A DNA stretch of 64,000 nucleotides from Paracoccaceae bacterium (GTDB lineage Bacteria > Pseudomonadota > Alphaproteobacteria > Rhodobacterales > Rhodobacteraceae), in the NCBI GenBank assembly GCA_902543185.1, contig CACBXB010000006.1, forward strand, positions 1 to 64,000, in the 5' to 3' direction. The notes beneath the pieces are model-generated. The model was not told where the DNA came from. It made no database searches and saw only the letters and a list, made by a program, of their open reading frames with translations. Positions 1-8,300 of the stretch are shown here, in pieces. Both the position numbers and the translations under genes were made by a program. How positions within the stretch are numbered: the first letter of the stretch is position 1; every line of letters begins with the position of its first letter.

Positions 1-414
1 TTTTGTAGAATTAAACTGAAGACCTTTGCCAAGCTCATTATTTGAAAAAACATCAAAAAGCCTAAATTTTACTGATAGCTTTTCTCCCGTAACGAGAACT
101 GAGCCAGTCAAAAGAGCCTGTACGTTGATAGCTTTCCAATCCGAGTACTGAACAGGAGAATTAAAGTTATCAATACCAGAAATATAGGATGACTTAGGTA
201 CTTCTCGAAATAACCCAGTACTTAATAAATCACTTTTTACCAATTCCGTTATTTTAGTAGCTAATTCATTAGAAGCACCCGTTTCGCCAATAAATTCAGG
301 GGCAGCATAAGGTAGCGGTTCGATCACGCCTTCTGTTATTGTTATTCGCAATGGCGCAGATTGAGCAAATGATGCCAAACTGATGAACATAATTACTAGG
401 AATGTTTTCAACAT
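1..414 (-). CDS. tolB: TolB, Tol-Pal periplasmic protein (N-terminal part)
   Basis: The first 138 codons are present and the gene runs off the left edge. The product starts MLKTFLVIMFISLASFAQSAP, a clear signal peptide. It continues into the TolB N-terminal domain (LRITITEGVIEPLPYA, then ELVKSDLLSTGLFREV, and WKAINVQALLTGSV around residue 95). TolB is the periplasmic beta-propeller that links Pal to the TolQRA motor during outer-membrane constriction at division. The C-terminal propeller lies outside the window. It sits 37 nt downstream of tolA in the same direction, as the last visible gene of tolQRAB. Identity is secure from sequence and context. Confidence 0.93.
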   Translation of the reverse strand, partial: MLKTFLVIMFISLASFAQSAPLRITITEGVIEPLPYAAPEFIGETGASNELATKITELVKSDLLSTGLFREVPKSSYISGIDNFNSPVQYSDWKAINVQALLTGSVLVTGEKLSVKFRLFDVFSNNELGKGLQFNSTK

Positions 415-451
415 TAATTCCTCATTTTTAGCCTGATTATTCCAATTTGCA

Positions 452-1465
452 TCAGTTGGTTGGATCAAACACCACTTCTATTTCTCGCCAAAGTTCGTAT
501 TTATTAGGTGGTAACTTATAGCCATTTTTTCCACAACTTATAATTGCTATTTTTGCTCTTCTGAAAGCCACCTTTTGTGCATCTTCGTCACCTCCAGAAA
601 TTTCGACAACCTGAATTGAAGTTGGATTTACTCTTCCATTTCTATCAAGGGACATCAATACCGTTAATTGAACATCTTCAGCTAATGAGCCAGGATCTCT
701 CAACCAACATGCCTGTATAGCTGCTTGCAAATTATCAGTTTCAGTTTCCGTTAAAGGATTACTTAAAGTATTTTGGGGAGCGGAAGATTGAATTGCTTCA
801 GAAATTGCCGACTCTATGATATTGTTTTCTGATTTTGTTTCAAAATTTGGTTCTTGAATGTACTGCGGACGACTTTTAGGCCTCAGTGATGAAACCAAAT
901 TATCAGCTGAGGTCTTTTTTTTCTCCTCCACAATATCTAAGTCATCAATAGATTTGGTAGCATTTTTTAATGACTCGGAAAGTTTGATTGGAGGTTGCGG
1001 TATTTTGATTGGCGTCAAAACTTTTTTGGGTTTGTCGAATTTAGCTGTTTCATTTTGAACATCTGGCAATTTATTTATTATCTCTGAAATTGGGGGCTTC
1101 AGTTCCTCAGATATTTCAGAGGGTTTTGGTGTAAGAGCTATTTCCATCTCCGGTTTTTTTATTAATGGTTCTAAAGGTTCATCCAAAACCACTTCAGGGC
1201 CTTCTGATTTTAAAATTTGACTTTCTTCATTGAAAATAAAATTTAATTTATCATCATTGTCATCCATTGGAGTAAAAGTATTTGTTTCTTCAGATACTAA
1301 AGGTGAGTTATCGGATGCAGTAAGATCAATAAAATCCTGTTCAGAAATTAAAGAAACACTTGAATATTCGATTGGATCTACTTCTTTTTGGAATACAGGG
1401 CCTACTAATAATCCCATTAAAAGTACAAAATGTGCAATTCCAGATATATAATACCCAAAGTGCAT
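452..1465 (-). CDS. tolA: TolA/TonB-like cell envelope protein
   Basis: This 337-residue protein has one N-terminal membrane anchor (about residues 4-25). A long, acidic, Pro/Lys/Glu-rich stalk spans about residues 30-235, with KPEMEIALTPKP and KIPQPPIKL segments. The C-terminal globular domain covers about residues 240-337 (AAIQACWLRDP, then VQLTVLMSLDRNGRV) and matches TolA/TonB C-terminal domains of alphaproteobacteria. TolA spans the periplasm and transmits TolQR proton-motive energy to TolB/Pal. It starts 7 nt after tolR and precedes tolB. The stalk is low in alanine compared with the E. coli protein, as expected in AT-rich relatives. Only the C-terminal domain and the location support the name. 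Confidence 0.88.
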   Translation of the reverse strand: MHFGYYISGIAHFVLLMGLLVGPVFQKEVDPIEYSSVSLISEQDFIDLTASDNSPLVSEETNTFTPMDDNDDKLNFIFNEESQILKSEGPEVVLDEPLEPLIKKPEMEIALTPKPSEISEELKPPISEIINKLPDVQNETAKFDKPKKVLTPIKIPQPPIKLSESLKNATKSIDDLDIVEEKKKTSADNLVSSLRPKSRPQYIQEPNFETKSENNIIESAISEAIQSSAPQNTLSNPLTETETDNLQAAIQACWLRDPGSLAEDVQLTVLMSLDRNGRVNPTSIQVVEISGGDEDAQKVAFRRAKIAIISCGKNGYKLPPNKYELWREIEVVFDPTN

Positions 1466-1472
1466 ACTCGTT

Positions 1473-1946
1473 TCACTCGTTAGAAACGTCGTTTAAGGCT
1501 GGGCCTCCAATGTCTGTGACTAACCCTATATCCTGAAAACCGCCGGCATTTAGAGCACCCATTATCTGCATAACAATCTCATATGGAATGGTTCCATCAG
1601 CACGCAAAAAAATTCGATTACTTGAACGTTCAGCAGCAACACCTTGGAGACGAGTAACTAATTCTTCTCTAGGAATAGTACTCGTTTGCAAAACAATTTT
1701 CCCTTCCTTGGTAATTGTAATAGTTAGAGGCTCTTCATTTTCTGACTCTAATGCATTGGCTGCACTTTTGGGCAATTCAACATCGACACCAACAGTTAAC
1801 ATAGGAGCTGCTACCATAAAAATAATTAGAAGAACTAACATTACATCAACAAAAGGTGTCACGTTTATCTCAGACATAGGTGTTGATCTTCGACTATGCC
1901 GTCGTCTTGATTGTTTAAAGTTTTTCAAATTGGTAGCAGCACCCAT
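1473..1946 (-). CDS. tolR: TolR, Tol system proton-channel subunit
   Basis: The 157-residue ExbD/TolR family protein has a basic cytoplasmic N-terminus (QSRRRHSRRSTPMSEINVTPF) and a single membrane helix at about residues 31-50. The helix carries the conserved proton-pathway Asp (FVDVMLVLLIIFM). A periplasmic domain follows (about 60-150, IFLRADGTIPYEIVMQIM). TolR works with TolQ as the proton-driven motor of the Tol-Pal system. The gene begins 1 nt after the tolQ stop and runs into tolA, so it is almost certainly co-transcribed and translationally coupled. Length is normal for the family and nothing is unusual. Confidence 0.96.
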   Translation of the reverse strand: MGAATNLKNFKQSRRRHSRRSTPMSEINVTPFVDVMLVLLIIFMVAAPMLTVGVDVELPKSAANALESENEEPLTITITKEGKIVLQTSTIPREELVTRLQGVAAERSSNRIFLRADGTIPYEIVMQIMGALNAGGFQDIGLVTDIGGPALNDVSNE

Positions 1947-1947
1947 A

Positions 1948-2658
1948 TTAACTATCCAATTGACGGCTCAATATTGTTGAAAACTCATCAGCAAAACTTT
2001 CATAACCAGCCACGAGCCTATCACAGTCAGCATTAAGTTTGTTATAGAAAATAACTGCTGGAATAGCAGCTAGCAGTCCAAGACCCGTAGCAAGCAAAGC
2101 TTCAGCAATACCAGGGGCAACTACAGCTAAATTTGTATTTTGTTGTTGAGCGATTTCAATGAAAGCATTCATTATGCCCCAGACTGTTCCAAATAAGCCT
2201 ACAAATGGCGCCGTGGAACCAACAGTTGCTAATACAGTCAATCCCGACTGCAATTTTTCAGCCTCTCTGGAGACAGCTACATCCATTGACCTATCAACGC
2301 GTGATTGAATACCCGCTATTAGACCCCCATCTGCACGCTGTGACTGCTCCCATTCCTTCATACCCGCTACAAATATTTTAGCCGCGCGTCCGCGCGGGTT
2401 TTGTCCAAGCTGTTGATATAGTTCATCCAAAGGCTCACCAGACCAAAAAGCTCGGTCAAATCTTGCTGCATCTCTTCTTGCTGAATTAAAAACTAAGTGC
2501 TTTTGAAAAATAATAGACCATGCCCAGAAAGATGCTCCAATCAGCAATAATATTACAATTTTAACTGTAATTGTTGCTCGAGAAAAAAGAGCCCAGAAAG
2601 AAAAATCAATTTCTGGCGCCGCGACTATAGCTTTGATTATTAATGCTTCTGCCATCAT
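1948..2658 (-). CDS. tolQ: TolQ, Tol system motor subunit
   Basis: The 236-residue MotA/TolQ/ExbB family protein has three predicted membrane helices at about residues 30-50, 140-165 and 184-208. The conserved pore segments TVGSTAPFVGLFGTVWGIM and GIAEALLATGLGLLAAIPA are visible. TolQ forms the pentameric inner-membrane channel around the TolR dimer and powers TolA. Two ATGs stand in tandem at the start and either could be used. It lies 66 nt downstream of ybgC and is followed directly by tolR, the usual ybgC-tolQ-tolR-tolA-tolB order. Confidence 0.96.
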   Translation of the reverse strand: MMAEALIIKAIVAAPEIDFSFWALFSRATITVKIVILLLIGASFWAWSIIFQKHLVFNSARRDAARFDRAFWSGEPLDELYQQLGQNPRGRAAKIFVAGMKEWEQSQRADGGLIAGIQSRVDRSMDVAVSREAEKLQSGLTVLATVGSTAPFVGLFGTVWGIMNAFIEIAQQQNTNLAVVAPGIAEALLATGLGLLAAIPAVIFYNKLNADCDRLVAGYESFADEFSTILSRQLDS

Positions 2659-2724
2659 GGGTTAATGTCTCGCGAATATAAAACCGGTATCCTGTTAACA
2701 TGAGAAAAGGGACCGAGTATAGTT

Positions 2725-3117
2725 TTATGTCATTAATATTTTAATCTTTTCTGGCAAACGTTGAACTTTACCAGAATTCGAAGTGCATGCTACACATACT
2801 TCTGCCTTAAATATTACTTCATCTTCGCGAAAAATATTTTGGTAGAAGTACGCTCTAACCGGGGAAACAACTTTTATCTCTGTATCGACCGTAAGCATGT
2901 CATCAAAATAGGCAGGTGAGAGATAATCTGCTTTTAGTTTTGTAACTACAAAAACGGCTTGTTCCTCATTCCTCATTTTGATTTGATTAATACCCAGGTC
3001 ACGAATCCATTCGCTTCGGGCTCTTTCTATGAATCGTAGATAATTGGCATAATATACAACGCCTCCTAAATCAGTATCCTCATAATAAACTCGGATATCC
3101 ATTGAGTGATGTTTCAT
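2725..3117 (-). CDS. ybgC: YbgC-type acyl-CoA thioesterase
   Basis: The 130-residue hotdog-fold protein carries the 4-hydroxybenzoyl-CoA thioesterase signature YYEDTDLGGVVYYANYLRF at about residues 11-29, with the catalytic Asp near residue 16. YbgC enzymes hydrolyse acyl-CoA or acyl-ACP and are almost always encoded at the head of the tol-pal operon. Their exact role there is still uncertain. The gene starts 2 nt after the upstream 211-residue unknown and precedes tolQ. Family assignment is firm; the in vivo substrate cannot be read from the sequence. Confidence 0.93.
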   Translation of the reverse strand: MKHHSMDIRVYYEDTDLGGVVYYANYLRFIERARSEWIRDLGINQIKMRNEEQAVFVVTKLKADYLSPAYFDDMLTVDTEIKVVSPVRAYFYQNIFREDEVIFKAEVCVACTSNSGKVQRLPEKIKILMT

Positions 3118-3119
3118 AC

Positions 3120-3755
3120 TTAATTCTTCCTTAACAAATCAACCCTGGCCTGCGCCCTCAAAGCATGGCTTTTATCATTTGAAACTAATGGCATTGTCGG
3201 GTCGTAAACTGCTCTAACGATGTCACCAATTATTGGATTAAGTATAACACCGCCTTTTTTTGTAATCAAAGTCGGCGAGTTATCTTTAAATGCATCATCG
3301 GACCAAAGTAAAAACATTTGAACGACTTGGTTTAAACATAAAACTTCAGCGGGCACAGACGTTAAGTTTTCATCCATACAAATAAAAGTAAAAACAGCTT
3401 TTATCCCCCCATCGGTATCGAACCTAAAAAACCGATATTGATTTGCATGAGTAGATTTCAAGCGTTCAACTAAATTACCAAGATCCGGTAAAATTCGATC
3501 TAAATCATTTACTTCAAGCAACTCATCCCAAGACAAAAAGAAAAAAAACATAGCATTTGCCCCCAGCTCAGGATCGGTTTCTACCAATTCATGATTAGCC
3601 AACACAACCATTGATTGGATGGCTGTTTTTAATGTTAAGAGCGTTTCATCCTGAACACCAAAGACAACAGGAGCAATAGGCCTTCCCCATCTGGCAAAAA
3701 TATACTGTCCATCTGATCGAGTAAAATAGGCTTCTATTGGATCTTTCTTTTTCAA
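3120..3755 (-). CDS. conserved unknown protein between ruvB and ybgC
   Basis: I do not recognise a named domain in this 211-residue protein. It is predicted soluble, without signal peptide or membrane helix. Segments that look conserved are FARWGRPIAPVVFGVQDE (about 20-37), ANAMFFFFLSWDELLEV (about 66-82) and the C-terminal NPIIGDIVRAVYDPTMPL (about 173-190). The reading frame starts with TTG at 3755 and has no strong ribosome binding site, so the start is uncertain. It lies between ruvB (29 nt) and ybgC (2 nt), inside an operon that is otherwise recombination and envelope genes. From memory, Rhodobacterales relatives carry an unnamed gene at this place. No function can be given. Confidence 0.75.
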   Translation of the reverse strand: MKKKDPIEAYFTRSDGQYIFARWGRPIAPVVFGVQDETLLTLKTAIQSMVVLANHELVETDPELGANAMFFFFLSWDELLEVNDLDRILPDLGNLVERLKSTHANQYRFFRFDTDGGIKAVFTFICMDENLTSVPAEVLCLNQVVQMFLLWSDDAFKDNSPTLITKKGGVILNPIIGDIVRAVYDPTMPLVSNDKSHALRAQARVDLLRKN

Positions 3756-3784
3756 AATTTTTACCAGTAATACTTTATTAAAGT

Positions 3785-4804
3785 TTACTCAAACATATCC
3801 GCCTGCGACTTCGGTGGTTGCATCCCAAGGTGTCTCCAACCGTTCTTCGCTAGCATGCGGCCACGAGGTGTTCGCTGAATTAATCCCATTTGCAAAAGGT
3901 AGGGTTCAATAACTTCTTCCAGAGCATCTCTACTTTCAGAAATCGCGGCACATATTGTTTCGATTCCAACAGGCCCCCCCGAATACTGTTCCGCTATCAG
4001 TTTCAAGTATCTACGATCGGCACCATCAAGGCCTAAATTATCGACACCAAGCCGGCTCAAGGCATGGTCTGCAATTTTTTTATTTAGAACACCATCACCC
4101 TCGACCAAGACAAAATCAACTACTCGTCTTAAAAGACGCCCGGCTATTCTTGGCGTACCTCTGGCTCGTCGTGCAATTTCGGTTGCACCACTTTTATCTG
4201 CAACGATACCAAGTTTATCTGCATTTAATTTTACAATTTCATAAAGTTCGTCGTCAGAATAGTATTGCAACCTAATCGGAATCCCAAACCTATCACGTAG
4301 TGGTGTGGTAAGAAGTCCTAGTCTGGTTGTGGCCCCAACAAGTGTAAATGGCTGAAGCTCAATTCGAACCGTTCTGGCTGCTGGGCCTTCTCCAATTACA
4401 AGATCTAACTCAAAGTCCTCTAACGCTGGATATAAAATCTCTTCTACAATTGGGTTTAGTCTATGAATTTCATCAATAAATAAAACATCGTTAGTTTCTA
4501 AATTAGTTAGAATTGCCGATAGATCGCCTGCCTTTGCCAAAACTGGACCAGAAGTCATTTTAAAATTTACACCCAGCTCTCTGCTAATAATCTGAGCAAG
4601 AGTTGTTTTACCCAAACCCGGTGGGCCAAAAAATAAAGTATGATCCATTGCATCATTTCGCTGTCTTGCACTTTCTATAAAAACATGAAGGTTAGATCGA
4701 GCTTCTGACTGCCCTATAAATTCGCTTAGCGATTTTGGTCTAAGAGCTCGATCAGTATCATCGTGCATTGGCTCTTCTCGAAGTAAAGGATTAATCTCGC
4801 TCAT
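3785..4804 (-). CDS. ruvB: RuvB, Holliday junction branch-migration ATPase
   Basis: The 339-residue AAA+ helicase has Walker [10 protein letters not shown] at about residues 60-68, Walker [10 protein letters not shown] near 110, sensor I VGATTRLG and the arginine-finger segment PLRDRFGI. The C-terminal winged helix contains [16 protein letters not shown]. RuvB hexamers pump DNA through the RuvA tetramer to migrate Holliday junctions in recombinational repair. It starts 2 nt after the ruvA stop, in the order ruvC-ruvA-ruvB. Length and motifs are normal. Confidence 0.98.
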   Translation of the reverse strand: MSEINPLLREEPMHDDTDRALRPKSLSEFIGQSEARSNLHVFIESARQRNDAMDHTLFFGPPGLGKTTLAQIISRELGVNFKMTSGPVLAKAGDLSAILTNLETNDVLFIDEIHRLNPIVEEILYPALEDFELDLVIGEGPAARTVRIELQPFTLVGATTRLGLLTTPLRDRFGIPIRLQYYSDDELYEIVKLNADKLGIVADKSGATEIARRARGTPRIAGRLLRRVVDFVLVEGDGVLNKKIADHALSRLGVDNLGLDGADRRYLKLIAEQYSGGPVGIETICAAISESRDALEEVIEPYLLQMGLIQRTPRGRMLAKNGWRHLGMQPPKSQADMFE

Positions 4805-4806
4805 TA

Positions 4807-5478
4807 CTATCCTTTTGGGTCCATCATTTTAAGTGAATTTCGAATTAATTCTTCGGTGCTTAAATCAGAACTTTCATGAAGAATTTTTGCCACGGCGGAA
4901 GCAGATTCGCTTGGCGTGAAACCAAGGTTTTGTAACGCAGATAAAGCATCAGCTTGCGCATTTTTATTTGATACAGCCAAATTAATAGGTTGATATTCGT
5001 CAATCTGTTCAATAACTTCCTTCTCATCAATCTTGTTTTCTCGTCTATCAACTTCACTAGGAACAATCGACATAACATGGGCGACTTTATCCTTTAATTC
5101 GTTTACTACTCTTTGAGCAGTTTTCGGACCTATACCCTTAGCAGACTTAATTGAAGTCCAGTCACCCAGTGCAATGGCTCGGCTGACACCATCTTCTCCC
5201 AAAGCACTTAATATGGCTAAAGAGGCCTTAGCACCTACTCCCTGTACAGACATTAATAATCGATACCATTCTTTTTCAATCTGCGATAAGAACCCAAATA
5301 ACTGCATTAGATCTTCTCGGACAAGTAAGTCTGTATAAATTGTTGTGAATTCTCCATCAGTAGCTATTTCAGCAAGAGTTCGTTCTGAGCAAAAGACTAA
5401 ATATCCAACCCCATTAACATCTAATAAAAAATGATCTTGTGCTTTATAATCTACTCTACCTCGCAATCTCCCAATCAT
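4807..5478 (-). CDS. ruvA: RuvA, Holliday junction DNA-binding protein
   Basis: Residues 1-60 of this 223-residue protein form the OB-fold domain ([21 protein letters not shown]). The helix-hairpin-helix region ([25 protein letters not shown]) and the C-terminal RuvB-contacting domain III ([19 protein letters not shown]) follow. The reading frame is open 21 codons further upstream into ruvC. I chose the ATG at 5478 because family members begin MIGxLxG and it lies 2 nt after the ruvC stop. RuvA binds the four-way junction and loads RuvB. Confidence 0.97.
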   Translation of the reverse strand: MIGRLRGRVDYKAQDHFLLDVNGVGYLVFCSERTLAEIATDGEFTTIYTDLLVREDLMQLFGFLSQIEKEWYRLLMSVQGVGAKASLAILSALGEDGVSRAIALGDWTSIKSAKGIGPKTAQRVVNELKDKVAHVMSIVPSEVDRRENKIDEKEVIEQIDEYQPINLAVSNKNAQADALSALQNLGFTPSESASAVAKILHESSDLSTEELIRNSLKMMDPKG

Positions 5479-5480
5479 GA

Positions 5481-5981
5481 TCAAACCTTCTCTAAAGCTT
5501 GCTGAAGACGATTGTTTGATACTGCGTGATAAGAATGACAAATTGCAATAGCCAGAGCATCTGCTGAATCGGGTCCATTTAATTGCACACCAGGAAGTTG
5601 AAGCTGCACCATGTGCGTTACTTGTTGTTTGTCTGCATGCCCAACACCTACCACAGTCTTCTTTACTTTATTAGGGGCGTATTCTGAAACATTAAGACCA
5701 AATTTCTTGGGAACCAACAAAGCTATAGCTCTTGCTTGGGCAAGTTTAAGTGAGTTGACGCCATCTTTGTTAATAAATGTGTTTTCCACCGCAGCTTGTA
5801 TCGGATGCCACCTTTGCAGTATCTCTTCCATCTGATCAAATAAGTAAAGGAGCCTTGTGGCCAAATCTTCGCCTTCGGATTTGCAAACACCATTTGCTAC
5901 GTGATTTAGCTTATTTCCTTTTACATCAATTATTCCCCAGCCCATTTTTCTTAGGCCTGGATCTATCCCTAAAACTCGCAT
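5481..5981 (-). CDS. ruvC: RuvC, Holliday junction resolvase
   Basis: The 166-residue RNase H-fold endonuclease keeps all four acidic catalytic residues: Asp7 in VLGIDPGL, Glu66 in AAVENTF, and Asp138 and Asp141 in [14 protein letters not shown]. It cuts Holliday junctions symmetrically as the last step of RuvABC processing. It is the first gene of the minus-strand ruvCAB cluster. About 160 nt without a gene separate it from prmA upstream, so the promoter probably lies there. Length is typical. Confidence 0.98.
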   Translation of the reverse strand: MRVLGIDPGLRKMGWGIIDVKGNKLNHVANGVCKSEGEDLATRLLYLFDQMEEILQRWHPIQAAVENTFINKDGVNSLKLAQARAIALLVPKKFGLNVSEYAPNKVKKTVVGVGHADKQQVTHMVQLQLPGVQLNGPDSADALAIAICHSYHAVSNNRLQQALEKV

Positions 5982-6140
5982 TTATCACTGCCCTTTTTAT
6001 TTTACTTAAGAGTAGCACGAAACGTGAACAAAATCCAATGCCTTTATTTCTCAAAGGTCATTAGTCAGGATTTAAGTGCCAAACTTTGTTACAAGTCTGA
6101 TATCGAAACATTTGTAAATGAATTAATCCGTGGAATACTT

Positions 6141-7013
6141 TCAATCAGATGAAATTAAAGTAAGAGTTACCCATTCATCAATATCAATGCGGTCTAGTAC
6201 CTCCAGTTTGTTTTGGCGATAAACTTTCATAATTTCTGTTGCTTGTACGTCTAAAATTCCAGAAATAATCGCATGTCCACTACTTTTTAAATATCTTCGA
6301 ACGCAAGGAGCTAAATCAAGTAAAGGTGGCTTTAAAATATTAGCAAATATTAGATCGAAAGGTGCATTGGACTTGATTTGCATATCCTCGAAACCCGTTG
6401 CTTGAAAACAAGTAATTCGGTTTTCCAATTTATTAGCTTTCAGATTTGCTAAAGCAACTTCTACAGCAACTTGATCCACATCACTCGCAATAACTCTGGA
6501 AGAAGAAACTTTTGCAGCTGCCATAGCGAGAACTGCCGTACCACAGCCTATATCTATCACATCATCAATTTTTTTACCTTTCGCAATTAAATTGTCTAAC
6601 GCTAAAAGGCAGCCTTTTGTCGTGCCATGGTGCCCAGTACCAAAGGCCATCGAGGCCTCGATGAGTAATCCAAGCCGATTTTTTGGTAATTTTTTTAGAT
6701 CGTGTTTACCAAAAACAAAAAATCGTCCAGCTTCAACGGGGCTCAATTCCCTTTTTACTTTTGCAACCCAATCTATTTCCGGTATTTCAGAGATTGCAAA
6801 TCCCGCTGCTTCAAAAGCGTTTTCCAGTATCAAAATTGATATTTCATCCGGTTTATCATGAAAATAAGCGCCTACTTCCCATTCACCGGAGCCATCTTCC
6901 AACTCAAACACGCCTACACCCATTGGAGATGGATTGAGTTTTTCTAAAGCAACACCTAACCCCTCAGCTCTCTCTTTATCTTTAACTTTTGTAATGGCTG
7001 AATAGGTTAACAA
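6141..7013 (-). CDS. prmA: Ribosomal protein L11 methyltransferase
   Basis: The 290-residue class I SAM-dependent methyltransferase has an N-terminal substrate-binding domain of about 120 residues and a C-terminal Rossmann domain. Motif I is DVIDIGCGTAVLAMAAAK (about 152-169), preceded by AFGTGHHGTTKGCL, typical of PrmA. The catalytic-region motif is FANILKPPLLDLAP. It methylates amino groups of ribosomal protein L11. The first codon is TTG at 7013, with GGA about 9 nt upstream; no ATG nearby fits the family N-terminus. It starts 6 nt after the MFS gene, so the two are probably co-transcribed. Confidence 0.93.
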   Translation of the reverse strand: MLTYSAITKVKDKERAEGLGVALEKLNPSPMGVGVFELEDGSGEWEVGAYFHDKPDEISILILENAFEAAGFAISEIPEIDWVAKVKRELSPVEAGRFFVFGKHDLKKLPKNRLGLLIEASMAFGTGHHGTTKGCLLALDNLIAKGKKIDDVIDIGCGTAVLAMAAAKVSSSRVIASDVDQVAVEVALANLKANKLENRITCFQATGFEDMQIKSNAPFDLIFANILKPPLLDLAPCVRRYLKSSGHAIISGILDVQATEIMKVYRQNKLEVLDRIDIDEWVTLTLISSD

Positions 7014-7019
7014 TTTTTA

Positions 7020-8258
7020 CTATCCATTTTTATATTTCGAATAAGTTTTAGACAGCAGTAAAGTTTCATTCCCAATAATTGGATAATTAGGAACCAACAA
7101 TGCCATCAAAAATGATAAAAAAGCTAAAAATGCTGCTGCCATAAATACAATAGCAGGCGAAACAAGCCATAAAAGGCCCAATAAAACTGGTAGGAATATG
7201 GCAGCAATATGATTTATGGTAAGTGCGACGGCTGCGGTTGGCGCTATATCCTCAGGAGAAGAAATTTTTTGGAAATAAGTCTTGAGAGCGATCCTCAATC
7301 CAAAAAATAAATGGTCAAGCACAAACAACGTAGCCGCTAAAACAACGCCCCAGTCAAATAGGTAAATTCCACCATAAGCCAAAAAAACACAAATCAAACC
7401 AGAATACTCAATCAATAATGCCCGCCGCTCTCCAAAGTGAGCTATAAAATAGCCAAAAAGTGGAGCTACAAAAATATTTATTACTAAATTAATTAGGAAA
7501 AGTGTAGTCAGCTGATGGACTTCAAAACCGAACTTTTCAACCATCATAAAAGCTGCAAATACAACAAATATCTGTCTGCGAGCGCCGGATAAAAGTTCCA
7601 AAGCATAATAAAGCCAGTAACGACGACGTATTACCAACTTTGTTATTGGCTTTGTTTCCGTTCTAAAGTTTGGGAAAAAAAATAAACAAAACACTGCTAT
7701 TAAAACCGTTAAACCTCCTGATGATAAATACAGAAAATTGAATGAAAGTCCTAATTTTTGCCAGCCAATAATTATTCCAATATAAGCAAAAAGTGTTGCT
7801 ATTGAACCCGCCCCAAATAGCCAACCCATAAACTGCGGGGCCTTTTCTTTTGGAAGCCATTGCAATTGTAATGATTGATTTATTGTTTCAAAATAATGAA
7901 AACCAAACGAACTTATAAGAGTAACAATTAATAATCCAGTCATCGAGGGGAAATAGGCAGTAACTGCAGTTGCAATACCCAACACTGCAAGAGAGAACAG
8001 TCCAAGCGTCTGTTCCTTTATGACCATAATCAGTAAAATCACACCCAAAGCCAAAAACCCTGGAATTTCTCTTACTGTGTGTAACAAGCCAATGTCAGAA
8101 CCATCAAAATCAGCTACCTGGACAACAAAGTTGTTTAATAAAGCAGACCAAACATTAAATGCAATTGGCATTGCCACAGCCATTATAAATAAAAGAAAAA
8201 TAGGCCTACGCCAAAATGGTAATCCGCTCACATCAAAGATAGAAACTGAACGAGCCAT
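7020..8258 (-). CDS. MFS-type transporter, substrate unknown
   Basis: About 412 residues with 12 predicted membrane helices in two six-helix halves, separated by the basic loop FRTETKPITKLVIRRRYW (about 205-222). The first half shows a typical MFS pattern (SDIGLLHTVREIPGFLALG). The substrate is not recognisable. The start is taken as ATG at 8258 (MARSVSIFD), which has AGG about 9 nt upstream; a GTG two codons earlier also fits. It lies between priA and prmA on the same strand and the context does not suggest a role. Confidence 0.8.
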   Translation of the reverse strand: MARSVSIFDVSGLPFWRRPIFLLFIMAVAMPIAFNVWSALLNNFVVQVADFDGSDIGLLHTVREIPGFLALGVILLIMVIKEQTLGLFSLAVLGIATAVTAYFPSMTGLLIVTLISSFGFHYFETINQSLQLQWLPKEKAPQFMGWLFGAGSIATLFAYIGIIIGWQKLGLSFNFLYLSSGGLTVLIAVFCLFFFPNFRTETKPITKLVIRRRYWLYYALELLSGARRQIFVVFAAFMMVEKFGFEVHQLTTLFLINLVINIFVAPLFGYFIAHFGERRALLIEYSGLICVFLAYGGIYLFDWGVVLAATLFVLDHLFFGLRIALKTYFQKISSPEDIAPTAAVALTINHIAAIFLPVLLGLLWLVSPAIVFMAAAFLAFLSFLMALLVPNYPIIGNETLLLSKTYSKYKNG

Positions 8259-8300
8259 AAACACAACCTATTATCAAGGAGATTTTATCTTTTAACCGAT

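Noticed and set aside
3973-3981. C7 run in ruvB as a phase-variable tract
   Set aside because: It encodes the conserved Gly-Gly-Pro of RuvB and is only 7 nt long.
5777-6064. plus-strand open frame across the ruvC start and the gap to prmA
   Set aside because: Mostly antisense to ruvC, with no family similarity or convincing ribosome site. I see no gene in 5982-6140.
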